A stretch of DNA of 64,000 nt from Acetobacter conturbans (lineage in GTDB: Bacteria > Pseudomonadota > Alphaproteobacteria > Acetobacterales > Acetobacteraceae): positions 1 to 64,000 of the forward strand of contig NZ_WOSY01000012.1 of NCBI RefSeq assembly GCF_011516755.1, read 5' to 3'. The stretch's first letter is position 1. Every line of letters starts with the position of its first letter. The notes beneath the pieces are model-generated. The model did not search any database. It was not told the DNA's origin and worked only from the letters and a program-made list of their open reading frames with translations. The translations under genes and the position numbers were made by a program. Below, in pieces: positions 17,057 to 25,856 of the stretch.

Positions 17057-17920
17057 TCAGTTTCCACCGGTGTGGATGTAAAACTCGACCGGCACGGTCA
17101 GGGTGATGGGATCGCCCGCCACGCTGTCCGGCGGGACGGGCAGCGGCTGGGCACGCCTTGGCAGGGCGATCGCTTCCTGATCGAGCAGCGGGTGGCCGGA
17201 ACTGCTGGCCAGCGTGACCGACAGCACATGACCTTTGCGGTCCATGGAGAAGGTCACCGTCGGCACGCCTTCCTGACGATCCGCCATGGCGTCCGACGGG
17301 TAGCGCTTGAATTTTTCGAGCTGTGCCAGCAGCGCACCCTGCCAGGTGACCGGATCATGCGAGGCCTTTGACGAGGATGCGCCGGGGGCCGGAGCCGCCT
17401 GGGCTGGCGCGGGTGGCGCTTCCGAGGAAGGCGGCGCGGTCGTAGCCTCTGCGGGCGGCGTCTTGTCCGGGACCGGCTTTTTCAGGTTCGGAACGGCCTT
17501 ATGTTTCTTGACGATCTTCGGCAGCTTTTCCGGTTTGGGCACCGGGACTGGCGGGTTCGGGGCGGGAGACGGGGGAGCCGTGATCTTGGGTGGATCGACC
17601 GGCGTCGGATCGGGGACGGACAGGGTCTGTTTCGGGCCGATGGGTGCGTCGGTAGGTGGCGTGGGCGTGGAGACCGGTTCGGGCGCCATATCGATGGCGA
17701 TCGCGGCCGGTGGAGGTTCGGGGACCGCCAGGACCGGCGGAGGTAAGCGCATGATCCACCAGACTGCGCTACCACTGACTGCCAGCACGGCGAGAAAGGA
17801 GAGGCCCCAGCGCAGGGCCTCATCCCGTCGGGCCATGCGAAGCTGGCCCCGCTGCCAGTCCGCAAACGAGGGGGCTGCGTAATTTTCAGCCGTATCCGCG
17901 ATGTCTGCCGTGCTGTTCAC
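17057..17920 (-). CDS. tonB: TonB energy-transducing protein
   Basis: A 287-residue protein with an N-terminal cytoplasmic tail, one membrane helix (WGLSFLAVLAVSGSAVWWIMRL), a long proline-rich periplasmic spacer (residues 65-190) and the C-terminal TonB domain. That domain includes FKRYPSDAMADRQEGVPTVTFSMDRKGHVLSVTLASSSGHPLLDQEAIALPRRAQPLP and ends VEFYIHTGGN. It carries energy from ExbBD to outer-membrane receptors such as the FecA-like protein at 23047. It overlaps exbD by 4 bp. The set is dedicated to this island, separate from any chromosomal TonB. Confidence 0.93.
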   Translation of the reverse strand: MNSTADIADTAENYAAPSFADWQRGQLRMARRDEALRWGLSFLAVLAVSGSAVWWIMRLPPPVLAVPEPPPAAIAIDMAPEPVSTPTPPTDAPIGPKQTLSVPDPTPVDPPKITAPPSPAPNPPVPVPKPEKLPKIVKKHKAVPNLKKPVPDKTPPAEATTAPPSSEAPPAPAQAAPAPGASSSKASHDPVTWQGALLAQLEKFKRYPSDAMADRQEGVPTVTFSMDRKGHVLSVTLASSSGHPLLDQEAIALPRRAQPLPVPPDSVAGDPITLTVPVEFYIHTGGN

Positions 17921-18384
17921 GGCGTTGGTCCGCCAGCAGGAACCGCAGAAGTTCCCGCTTCGCTGCCTTCCTCCTGGCCCTGCAGATTGACCAGCGCCAC
18001 CTTGAGGTATCCGGCAGAACGGAGCTTATCCATCACCCCCATCAGCGTGCCGTAATCGACCGTTTTGTCGGCCCGCAGAAAGATGCGTTCGTCCCTGTTG
18101 CCCTTGCTGGCGGTCGCGAGGGCTCCGGCCAGACCGTCCATGGTCACATCGTCCTCGCCGAGCGCCAGGCCGTGATCGGCCTTCACCGTGAGGAACACCG
18201 GATCATCCGGACGCGGGGTCGGCTTCTCGGTCGAGGACGGAAGATCGACCGGCACGTTCACCGTGGTCAGCGGAGCCGTGACCATGAAGATCACCAGCAG
18301 GACCAGCATCACGTCGATGAACGGCGTGACATTGATCTCATGCGCTTCGTGCGGGCTCTCATCGGTATGGCGGATGCGGATCAT
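17917..18384 (-). CDS. exbD: ExbD biopolymer transport protein
   Basis: A 155-residue protein with a short N-terminal tail and one membrane helix with the critical aspartate (NVTPFIDVMLVLLVIFMVTAPLTT). The periplasmic domain includes PVFLTVKADHGLALGEDDV and ERIFLRADKTVDYGTLMGVMDKLRSAGYLKVALV. With ExbB it forms the proton-driven stator that energises TonB. A Glu/Ser/Gly-rich tail follows. It begins 5 bp after exbB and overlaps tonB. Confidence 0.95.
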   Translation of the reverse strand: MIRIRHTDESPHEAHEINVTPFIDVMLVLLVIFMVTAPLTTVNVPVDLPSSTEKPTPRPDDPVFLTVKADHGLALGEDDVTMDGLAGALATASKGNRDERIFLRADKTVDYGTLMGVMDKLRSAGYLKVALVNLQGQEEGSEAGTSAVPAGGPTP

Positions 18385-18389
18385 GCCGC

Positions 18390-19127
18390 TTACTCCCCGG
18401 CAACCGAGCGGGCATCGCGCGATTTACCCAGCCGCACCACCTGTCCGCTGGCGGTCAGCGCTTGCATGCGGCCCAGGTCACGCGAGACCAGACGCATGAC
18501 CAGCGCCGTCAGATCGGCGACCTGAGCACGACACGAGGCGGACTGGCGGGCCAGATGGTTGTAGATCACCACGGCCGGAATGGCGGCAACCAATCCAAGC
18601 GCCGTCGCGAGAAGCGCCTCGGCAATGCCGGGCGCCACGACGGCAAGGCTGGTCGCCTTGCTGGCTGCAATGCCGGTGAAAGACGTCATGATGCCCCACA
18701 CGGTCCCGAACAATCCGATAAAGGGTGACGTCGCGCCAATCGTGGCCAGTACGCCCGTGCCGCGCATCAGGCGACGACCCTCGGCGGCTTCCAGACGCTC
18801 AAGGTGCAGCACGATGCGCTCCTTGAGGCCGTCCGTGTCGTCGGGAATGTCCTGCGAGCGTTTCCGTTCGGTCTCGGCCGCCATGACCAGCGTGTGGGCG
18901 ACCCCGTTCTGGCGGGTGCCTTCCTCGCCAAGGTCGAGTGTGTTGGCGTTTTCCAGAGCCTTTTCGGCTTTCTGCAGTTTCAGGCGTACGCGGACCAGTT
19001 CGACCGATTTGGCAATAAAGATGGTCCAGGTCAGCAGACTGGCCACGGCCAGCAGGATCATCACGCAGCGGACCACGGGACCGGCATTGAGGAACATGTC
19101 CCAGGGAGAGAACGAAATCGGGGTCAT
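18390..19127 (-). CDS. exbB: ExbB/TolQ-type proton channel protein
   Basis: A 245-residue protein. I chose ATG 19127 (MTPISFSPWDMFLNAGPVVRCVMILL), preceded by AAGGAGGT. An open frame reaches further upstream but has no family similarity. Three membrane helices are visible. The family core is GTGVLATIGATSPFIGLFGTVWGIMTSFTGIAASKATSLAVVAPGIAEALLATALGLVAAIPAVVIYN. It forms the proton channel with ExbD. It overlaps the small membrane protein upstream by 4 bp (ATGA) and is part of a seven-gene operon from PepSY to RND. Confidence 0.95.
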   Translation of the reverse strand: MTPISFSPWDMFLNAGPVVRCVMILLAVASLLTWTIFIAKSVELVRVRLKLQKAEKALENANTLDLGEEGTRQNGVAHTLVMAAETERKRSQDIPDDTDGLKERIVLHLERLEAAEGRRLMRGTGVLATIGATSPFIGLFGTVWGIMTSFTGIAASKATSLAVVAPGIAEALLATALGLVAAIPAVVIYNHLARQSASCRAQVADLTALVMRLVSRDLGRMQALTASGQVVRLGKSRDARSVAGE

Positions 19128-19375
19128 GAGCGACCTCCTTTGACAGACGGTCGCGACCATGCCCGCAGGAGGCAGATCACCGTCACGATGAGGGGAAGGG
19201 AAAGCGAGGCCCAGGACAGGGCCAGCCAGATCCCGTGCTGGCCGAGCAGCGCCGACAGCAGGCCGAAAGTGGTGAGCAACCCCAGCGCGATCGGCCACGG
19301 CCAGACCGCAACCGTCGGACGTGATACTGAAACAGGAGGAGATGGCATGGGGATTTCGGGAGAAACGGCGTTCAT
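19124..19375 (-). CDS. Small two-helix membrane protein of the PepSY-TonB operon
   Basis: An 83-residue protein with two hydrophobic helices (WPIALGLLTTFGLLSALLGQHGIWLALSWASLSLPLIVTVICLL), preceded by a Pro/Ser-rich tail and ending in a basic stretch. I do not recognise the family. Small membrane proteins of this size often accompany PepSY proteins in siderophore loci. It overlaps PepSY upstream and exbB downstream by 4 bp each, so it is certainly translated in this operon if they are. A structural or ferric-reductase accessory role is a guess. Confidence 0.7.
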   Translation of the reverse strand: MNAVSPEIPMPSPPVSVSRPTVAVWPWPIALGLLTTFGLLSALLGQHGIWLALSWASLSLPLIVTVICLLRAWSRPSVKGGRS

Positions 19376-20610
19376 CGGGTCGCCTCCGCCAGCGCGGGAA
19401 GCTCGTCCGCCTCGTCCGGATCGTAACCAAGAGCCCGCAACCGGGCATCCGTGGCGATTTTCCGCTTACCGGCCCACAGTACGAGGCCGCTGACCAGCAC
19501 CCCGATCACCACGACATCAAGGAGCGCCCAGAGAATGCGCAGCGGCATGCCGCCGTAATCGCCGAAATGCAGGGGGCGCGAGATTTCGAGGAAGCGCAGA
19601 TACCACGGCATGGGATACGCCCCGGTCAGGTCACCCGTGCGGGCATCGACCAGAACCGGGGTAAACAGATGGGCGCGCAGCGGTGTCGCGCCCCGTGTCC
19701 ACAGCACGTAATGCACAGGGCTGCCGAACGGAGAGCCGGGGAAGGACAGGCCCGTCACCTCGTTGCCAGGTGCCGCTCTGGCCGCCGTGTCGAACGCTGC
19801 CTGCACGGAGGACAGATGATCCTGAGACGGCACCGGCAGGCTGGCGTAGGGCCTGAGGATCTGGCGCACGTCCGTCACGCGCCACAAACCGAAGAGCGGC
19901 GTCTGGAGTTCATTGACCAGCCCGGTAAAGCCCACCACCAGCGCCCAGACCAGTGTCGCAGCCCCCAGCAGATTGTGCAGATCGAGCCAGGTCAGGCGCA
20001 CGGCGCGATCCCGCCGGACAGAGCCGAATGGCAGCCGTTTCATGAACCGGCCATAGAGGGCGACGCCTGAAACCAGCGAGGCGACAAAGACGCCGCCCAT
20101 CGCGCCCATGAACAGCGCGCCCGGAAGTCCGGCAAACAGGTTCATATGCAGCCGCGTGCAGGTGCCCAGAATGATCCCGGTCCAGGTGCGCGGCTCTTTG
20201 GGCGCCGTGGCCGGGCGGGACTGCTCCAGCACTTTTGCCGTGCGGGCGTCGAACTTGATCCAGTGGCCAGAATGCCGGTCCGGATAGTTCTCGTCGTCCT
20301 TCAGCGCCTGCCAGCTTGGCGCCATCGACACCAGCACAGCGGGTTCGTCATCGTCCGGGCTCACCTGCGTGATGATCTGGCCCGGCCAGAGCGCCCCCGC
20401 CTTGCCCACGATCACGTCGAGACTGGCGTTAGGAGTGCCCGGCGGCAGCACCTCGTACGGCGGATCATCGTCGCCGACGAAAGTATCGAAGATCTGCTCG
20501 GAAAACAGCATCGGCAGGCCGGTCACGCACACGATCAGCAGGAACAGCGTGCAAATGAGGCTCGTCCATTTGTGGACGACGAACCAGCGGCGGAGGGTGC
20601 GCGTGGTCAT
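19372..20610 (-). CDS. PepSY-associated membrane protein (siderophore-linked ferric reductase type)
   Basis: A 412-residue protein with the usual four-helix layout: WFVVHKWTSLICTLFLLIVCVTGLPMLF at the start, LHMNLFAGLPGALFMGAMGGVFVASLVSGVALYG in the middle, VRLTWLDLHNLLGAATLVWALVVGFTGLV, and a final helix near VVVIGVLVSGLVLWAGKRK. PepSY domains occupy the periplasmic loops. Membrane histidines (HK, HM, LHN) could hold haem. Relatives such as FoxB and PiuB reduce iron from imported siderophores. It is the first gene of the operon and divergent from the FecI-like sigma gene. Confidence 0.9.
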   Translation of the reverse strand: MTTRTLRRWFVVHKWTSLICTLFLLIVCVTGLPMLFSEQIFDTFVGDDDPPYEVLPPGTPNASLDVIVGKAGALWPGQIITQVSPDDDEPAVLVSMAPSWQALKDDENYPDRHSGHWIKFDARTAKVLEQSRPATAPKEPRTWTGIILGTCTRLHMNLFAGLPGALFMGAMGGVFVASLVSGVALYGRFMKRLPFGSVRRDRAVRLTWLDLHNLLGAATLVWALVVGFTGLVNELQTPLFGLWRVTDVRQILRPYASLPVPSQDHLSSVQAAFDTAARAAPGNEVTGLSFPGSPFGSPVHYVLWTRGATPLRAHLFTPVLVDARTGDLTGAYPMPWYLRFLEISRPLHFGDYGGMPLRILWALLDVVVIGVLVSGLVLWAGKRKIATDARLRALGYDPDEADELPALAEATR

Positions 20611-21027
20611 GGAAGCAGCGGGGCTCCCGACGTCCCGGCATGACTATTCCGTGCGGGATGGGAATAACACTGACTCGCAACTCGTGGGCGGAAAAGTGGG
20701 CAACCGCACTGCATATGGACTCTCCCTGCGTGGCCGGAACACGCAACTGCCGACGGCGTCCGGAATGAACGCGGGGAGTTTCCCCTCTGATAGTAAGGAT
20801 GCTTGGCGATCCCGTTTTTTCAGCAATAAAGACAATTTCTGACAGACACGTGATATGCGCTTTTTGAGGGACTTGCGTCTTACCCGCAGAAAACAGGCCT
20901 GCCTCTAGGGCGGAAGGTCTTGTCGTCTGTCTCGGCCGCTCTTTCCTGCAAGCGGCACGCGCCTGCAAAATCTTGCGGAACGCCGGACCTTGTGCCAGAA
21001 AAGTTGCGAATCCTTCTTAATTTCGCA
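20611..21027. other. Divergent promoter region between PepSY operon and sigma factor
   Basis: No gene is supported in these 417 bases. An inverted repeat, TTGCGAA (21004-21010) and TTCGCAA (21022-21028), spans the sigma factor start codon and could be an operator. An AT-richer stretch at 20815-20870 may hold promoters. I see no clear Fur box here. Confidence 0.35.
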
Positions 21028-21570
21028 ATGCCGACATCGCGGTGGCACCGGGAACCAGCGTCTTTGAAGCCCAAACCTCTGTCTTCCGATCTGTATGAAG
21101 CGCACCGTTCGGGTCTCCTGTCCTACGCACGGCGGTTGTCAGGGGACAGTGTGCTGGCGGAAGACGTCGTACAGGACGCGTGGGTGCTATTCGCGCGGCA
21201 GCCTGCACACGCCATTTCGTCGCCCGGCAATTACCTCCGCACCATCGTTCGCAACCTGCTGATGACCCGTTTGCGCCGCGCCAAAATCGAGCGCATCAGC
21301 GATACGGATTTCGATGTCGTCACTGCGACCGTTGCCGACGATGCGGCCTCACCCGAAGAAACAGTGGCCGCGCGTGAAACCATGACGCGCGTGATCGACG
21401 CACTGGATGCGCTGCCAGCGCGGCAGGCCGATGCCATCCGCATGTATCATTTTGAAGGAATGAAATTGCGGGAAGTCGCCGCCATGCTCGGCGTGTCCAT
21501 CCCGATGGTCCATGGCCTGATTACCGAGGGGCTGGCAATCTGCAACCGGATACGCAAGGAAGGGCAGTAG
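21028..21570 (+). CDS. ECF sigma factor, FecI type
   Basis: A 180-residue sigma-70 family extracytoplasmic factor. Region 2 reads LYEAHRSGLLSYARRLSGDSVLAEDVVQDAWVLFAR, and region 4 reads ALDALPARQADAIRMYHFEGMKLREVAAMLGVSIPMVHGLITEGLAIC. I chose ATG 21028. The frame opens at 20920, but the upstream residues are atypical. FecI-type factors are activated by FecR when the receptor is loaded and then transcribe the receptor gene. The order sigma-FecR-receptor is conserved here. Confidence 0.92.
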   Translation: MPTSRWHREPASLKPKPLSSDLYEAHRSGLLSYARRLSGDSVLAEDVVQDAWVLFARQPAHAISSPGNYLRTIVRNLLMTRLRRAKIERISDTDFDVVTATVADDAASPEETVAARETMTRVIDALDALPARQADAIRMYHFEGMKLREVAAMLGVSIPMVHGLITEGLAICNRIRKEGQ

Positions 21571-21721
21571 GCCTCGGTGCATTTGAATTATTTTATGAAA
21601 AACCGGGGATGCCGCGCATCTTATCGGTATGACTTTCCGATCCAGCTTGCCGCGCGTCCATCGGTTCATCTTTCCTGCCCCGGAACGAAGCCGTCAGGTA
21701 CGCCCGGTTGGAGGACGCTGT

Positions 21722-22690
21722 GTGACTGAGTCCCGTAATCCCGATGAGGTGGCGGCGGGCTGGTATGTCTATCTTCGAGAAGAGCCGGATGACCCGGAAC
21801 TGCGCCAGCAGTTCGAGGCGTGGTTGCACGAAAGTCCGCTGCACCGGCAGGCGTGGGCGGAGATCAACGAAACGCTGGGCGTTCTGGCCTCGGCACCTCC
21901 CGAGCGACGGGAACGGAACAGCGCACGCCGCTGGTGGGGTCGTCCTGCCAATGACCGGAGGGGCTCGCGAAGGATGCGGACGGTCGCATTCGCAGGGGCT
22001 GCCATGGCGGCCTGCGTGGCGGCTTTTGTGCTGGTGCCTGACCTGACCCTGCGTTTGCGGGCCGATCATTACACGCAGGCCGGGACAACGCAGGCCATTC
22101 GTCTGGCTGACGGCAGTGAGGTCATCCTTGCGCCACGGTCCGCTTTGACAGTGCATATGACGGCCCACGCGCGCCGGATCGATCTGCTGCGCGGTGAAGC
22201 CTGGTTTGTGGTGCATCATGACACCAGCAGACCGTTTTCCGTGGTTGCCGGACCTGTCACCACAACCGATATCGGCACCATGTTCGACGCCCGGACGGAT
22301 GGCGAGGAAACGTCCGTGGCCGTGCGGGAAGGGGCCGTGCATGTGTTCGCACAGGGAGGCATCAGCCTTGATCGTGACCTTCATGCGGGGGAGCGGGTCG
22401 ACGTGAAAGGCGGTCAGGTGACTGTCGACACCCAGTCGCCTGAAACCATGGGGCTATGGCGTGACGGCATGCTGGTGGCGCAGGGTAACACCATCGCCGA
22501 GATGGCGGCAGCTCTTCAGCCGTGGACACAGACACGTATCATCATTGCCCATGACACGCTGGCGGCGAGAAAGGTCAGTGGCTCCTATGATCTGCGGCAT
22601 CCTGAAACCTCCCTGCAACTGATCGTGCATCCCTATGGCGGGAAGGTTGTGTCCGTTACACCGTGGTTTGCCCTTGTGACCGGACGGTGA
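21722..22690 (+). CDS. FecR-family anti-sigma regulator
   Basis: A 322-residue inner-membrane signal transducer. GTG 21722 has TTGGAGG 7 nt upstream, better than the earlier in-frame ATG. The N-terminal cytoplasmic part is the DUF4880 region (EVAAGWYVYLREEPDDPELRQQFEAWLHESPLHRQAWAEI). One membrane helix follows (TVAFAGAAMAACVAAFVLVPDL), then the FecR domain (GTTQAIRLADGSEVILAPRSALTVHMTAHARRIDLLRGEAWFVV) and a C-terminal receptor-contact half. It relays the FecA signal to the sigma factor. Confidence 0.93.
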   Translation: MTESRNPDEVAAGWYVYLREEPDDPELRQQFEAWLHESPLHRQAWAEINETLGVLASAPPERRERNSARRWWGRPANDRRGSRRMRTVAFAGAAMAACVAAFVLVPDLTLRLRADHYTQAGTTQAIRLADGSEVILAPRSALTVHMTAHARRIDLLRGEAWFVVHHDTSRPFSVVAGPVTTTDIGTMFDARTDGEETSVAVREGAVHVFAQGGISLDRDLHAGERVDVKGGQVTVDTQSPETMGLWRDGMLVAQGNTIAEMAAALQPWTQTRIIIAHDTLAARKVSGSYDLRHPETSLQLIVHPYGGKVVSVTPWFALVTGR

Positions 22691-23046
22691 AGGGAGTCTG
22701 GCTCCCTCGTCATGCAGCAGCCGTCACGAGAGACAGCCCGGCGTCGCACTCATTTTTGTAGAGCCATTATCGGTGGGAGACCCACTCTGAATTCTGACAA
22801 CCGGTGTTCCGATATGTGACCCGCCTGCGTGAGGGGCGCGCGCATCGTCGGTCAATTGGAAAAGTTGCGCAGCGCGTCTGCCTGAAAACCTTTGTGAAAC
22901 AGTCCTGTAGGCGGCGCTGATTCATAAATCGTAAAAAAAAGCAAAAATCTTCCTAAAAAACGAGCCTCCCGTGCATCTCACTACCATGACCTTCGGATGC
23001 AAATGACTTGCATTCAAAAATGCAGATGACAGGAAGAGCCACACCC
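22691..23046. other. fecR-fecA intergenic region
   Basis: These 356 bases hold no gene. A GGGAG/CTCCC hairpin sits at 22693-22708, just after the FecR stop. A long A-rich stretch lies at 22930-22965 and a Fur/Mur-like box at 22998-23012. The receptor probably has its own promoters, one for the ECF sigma factor and one under Fur control. Confidence 0.45.
22998..23012 (+). promoter_or_regulatory. Fur/Mur-like operator before the receptor gene
   Basis: TGCAAATGACTTGCA is a near-perfect match to the alphaproteobacterial Fur/Mur box pattern TGCAAATNATTTGCA and is an inverted repeat around ATGAC. It lies 34 bp before the chosen receptor start codon and would block that promoter when iron is sufficient. 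The site overlaps the earlier in-frame ATG at 23008, which supports the later start. Confidence 0.6.
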
Positions 23047-25605
23047 ATGCCTTCGCCACAGTTTCTGAGGAGACCTATCGCTGCATCCGTCCTGATGCTC
23101 GCCACCACGACCGCGTTGACCTCTTTTATCCCAACGGGTGCGCGGGCGCAGACAACACAGGCCCAGCCAAAATCCAGTTTCAGCATTTCCGCCGGTTCGC
23201 TGTCGGATGCGCTGGTGTCGTTCAGCGCACAGTCTCATATTCAGGTGACGTCCCAGACGCCGACACTGACTGGACACAAGACACCCGGACTGCACGGACA
23301 GTTTACGTCGAGCGAAGCGTTGGCGCGGCTTCTGCAGGGGAGTGGTTTGTCATATCAGCCTGTCGGAGAGAGGGCTTTTCAGATTATTCCGGCGTCTAAG
23401 GCAGCCAACATCACACTCGGTCCTGTCAAAGTTGGTGGGTTAGTTAATACGCATGAAGCCGCTATCGGAGCCGGGGTTGGCTATGTTGCTAAGTATTCGT
23501 CAGCTTCAACGAAAACAGATACTCCTTTAACAGAAATACCGAACTCGATTTACGTGATCACCAAGGATCAAATGGTCGATCAGCAATCCCAGACAGTTCA
23601 GGAAGTGCTTCGTTATATGCCCGGAATTTATAGCGAATCAACGGGCACTGCTTCTTGGGGTAGTGGATCGGTGAGGTCTCAAGGAGGAGGAGATTTTACT
23701 CAGAGAGGGTTTGCATCAACACAGTACGTCGATGGACTACTTTCCAATACTCAGGCCTCAGGTGAACCTGCTTTCCTTGATCGTGTGGAGGCACTGAATG
23801 GTCCGTCGTCGGTTATGTATGGTCAGAGTGGGGCTGGAGGGCTTATATCAATGCAATTAAAAAAACCTACTGACACTCCATTACATAACGTCACTCTCGG
23901 TTTTGGGAATTGGGGGCGCTACGAATCAACAATTGATTTGAGCGATAAAATAACAAAATCGGGTAATCTTAAGTATCGCATTGCTGCTATTGGCGTAACT
24001 CAAGGCACACAAACTGATCATATCGATTACCATCGAGTTGGCGTCCTTCCTTCAATTAAATGGGATATCGATAATAAGACAAGCCTTACGTTACTTGGAA
24101 TGTATATGTATACGCCTGGAGATGGGAGCGGGAACTATTACCCGCTGTATGGTTCTCTTTTGTCCGGAAAAAATGGATATATTCCCCGGAGTAGATTTTT
24201 AGGTGATCCACAATATAATATCTCTGGGAACAAAGAAGCTAAATTTGAATATCAGTTTTTTCATAAATTCAATAAATACCTAGAATTTCAACAGAATTTT
24301 TCATACGATAATAGCCGTAGATTTTTCAACGATACATTTGGATCTGGTCTAGCCACTGATGGACAAACTTATTCGATATATGGTTGGAAAGGGAATTTGG
24401 GTGGAAATACATCTCAAATAGAAAAAACAGTTGCTCTTGATTCCCGACTGATCGCGAATTTTAATACCGGGCCTGTATCACAAACGCTTTTGATTGGTGT
24501 TGATTATCGTCATATTGATGAAGAATGGGGGCTTACCTATGATCGCAAAGCAATGACGATCAATATCTGGGATCCAATTGTATCGTCGCATCCAGATTAT
24601 AGCGCGGGCAGTACAGATACTCTTGCATCGTATACTTATCCAAGTAAATTGGACCAGGTAGGAGTGTATTTTCAAGATCAAATAAAAATTAAAAAACTAA
24701 CGATTACAGCTGGGGGCCGAGAAGATTGGTATGACTATGACTATCATTCGACATATTCACGTCAGTCTGTAACATTGGGCAATATCGCTTTGGAGCCTTT
24801 GGCCTCACCCATTAACCAAAATTCGCATGCTTTTACATGGCGAGCGGGCTTTACCTATAATCTTGATTTTGGTTTGACCCCATATTTTAGTTTTTCAAAA
24901 TCGTTTAACCCACAGTATGGAAGCATATTAGCGGATGGGTCGGCTGCGCAACCGCTAACAGGTAATCAGTTAGAGGCTGGACTAAAATATATCATACCAC
25001 ATACAAATGTATTCTTAACCGCCGCTGCGTATCATATAAAAGAAAATCATGTTTTGGAAAGCTCTCCAGATGTCGTTGGTAAGGAAATAGATGGCGGTAC
25101 TGCGACCTCCAAGGGGGTGGAGCTTTCCGCGCATGCAAATGTAACAAAAGATCTACGAATAACAGCATCTTATAGCTTTAATGATATGCGATATACAAGA
25201 AGTAATAATACCGTAAATAGGTATGATATATATGGTAATTCATTGGGAAAGGTTCCCTTGCAAGGGAAATATTTAAATGCATATCCACGCAACATGGTTA
25301 ATATGTTTGTTGATTATACGCTTCCGCGCGATGTATTTCATGGATTAGGTGTGAATTTTGGGATACGATATATTGGATTTACATATGCTGACACAGCAAA
25401 TTCTTTCAAGGTTCCGGCTCACACGCTTTTTGACGTGGGCGCACATTACGATTTCTCCAATATATTACCTTCCCTTTCTGGCCTGAAAATTTCTTTGGCG
25501 ATGTCGAATCTGACCAACGAGCGGTACGTCGGGTCATGCAGTACAAATCAATGCTATTATGGACAAGCGCGGCGAGTATATGGAAATATCTCTTATAATT
25601 GGTAA
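23047..25605 (+). CDS. TonB-dependent siderophore receptor with STN signalling domain (FecA/FpvA type)
   Basis: An 852-residue outer-membrane receptor from ATG 23047 (AGGAAG 11 nt upstream). Signal peptide to about PTGARAQ. An STN domain follows (FSISAGSLSDALVSFSAQSHIQV to LSYQPVGERAFQII), the part that signals to FecR. The plug has TEIPNSIYVITKDQMVDQQSQTVQEVLRYMPGIY and LDRVEALNGPSSVMYGQSGAGGLISMQLKKP. A 22-strand barrel ends YGNISYNW. The first 380 bases are GC-rich like the neighbours, but from about 23430 to the stop the DNA is strikingly AT-rich, suggesting that plug and barrel came from another source. The ligand is probably a ferric siderophore. Confidence 0.95.
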   Translation: MPSPQFLRRPIAASVLMLATTTALTSFIPTGARAQTTQAQPKSSFSISAGSLSDALVSFSAQSHIQVTSQTPTLTGHKTPGLHGQFTSSEALARLLQGSGLSYQPVGERAFQIIPASKAANITLGPVKVGGLVNTHEAAIGAGVGYVAKYSSASTKTDTPLTEIPNSIYVITKDQMVDQQSQTVQEVLRYMPGIYSESTGTASWGSGSVRSQGGGDFTQRGFASTQYVDGLLSNTQASGEPAFLDRVEALNGPSSVMYGQSGAGGLISMQLKKPTDTPLHNVTLGFGNWGRYESTIDLSDKITKSGNLKYRIAAIGVTQGTQTDHIDYHRVGVLPSIKWDIDNKTSLTLLGMYMYTPGDGSGNYYPLYGSLLSGKNGYIPRSRFLGDPQYNISGNKEAKFEYQFFHKFNKYLEFQQNFSYDNSRRFFNDTFGSGLATDGQTYSIYGWKGNLGGNTSQIEKTVALDSRLIANFNTGPVSQTLLIGVDYRHIDEEWGLTYDRKAMTINIWDPIVSSHPDYSAGSTDTLASYTYPSKLDQVGVYFQDQIKIKKLTITAGGREDWYDYDYHSTYSRQSVTLGNIALEPLASPINQNSHAFTWRAGFTYNLDFGLTPYFSFSKSFNPQYGSILADGSAAQPLTGNQLEAGLKYIIPHTNVFLTAAAYHIKENHVLESSPDVVGKEIDGGTATSKGVELSAHANVTKDLRITASYSFNDMRYTRSNNTVNRYDIYGNSLGKVPLQGKYLNAYPRNMVNMFVDYTLPRDVFHGLGVNFGIRYIGFTYADTANSFKVPAHTLFDVGAHYDFSNILPSLSGLKISLAMSNLTNERYVGSCSTNQCYYGQARRVYGNISYNW

Positions 25606-25668
25606 AATTTTACCACCCGAAACTACGGCGAATTTCCCCTTTTAGATTCAATGGCTTGATTATCTTCC

Positions 25669-25810
25669 CCATGACAAACTCGTGGGGCAGAGCATCTGCA
25701 AGAAACGTGGGTTTAGCCCTGCAACATCCGTGGGGTATCCCATGTCAAATTCGTGGTGCAGGGGTATGCAGGTTTCGTGACCTCGCGCTGCAATATTCGC
25801 GATGTGATCG
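25669..25810. repeat. Imperfect 71-bp tandem duplication
   Basis: Two successive units begin CCATGACAAACTCGTGG (25669) and CCATGTCAAATTCGTGG (25740), with matching internal blocks (CAG.G, TGCA.G, CGTG, CTGCAA.AT.CG.G). The period is 71 bp. It lies between the receptor stop and the convergent LysR gene. Repeated regulator sites or a decayed tandem duplication are possible. Confidence 0.5.
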
Positions 25811-25856
25811 GCAAGATCCGGGGGCGTGGTCGCTCGTTCCTGCTGGTTGCCGTTTT

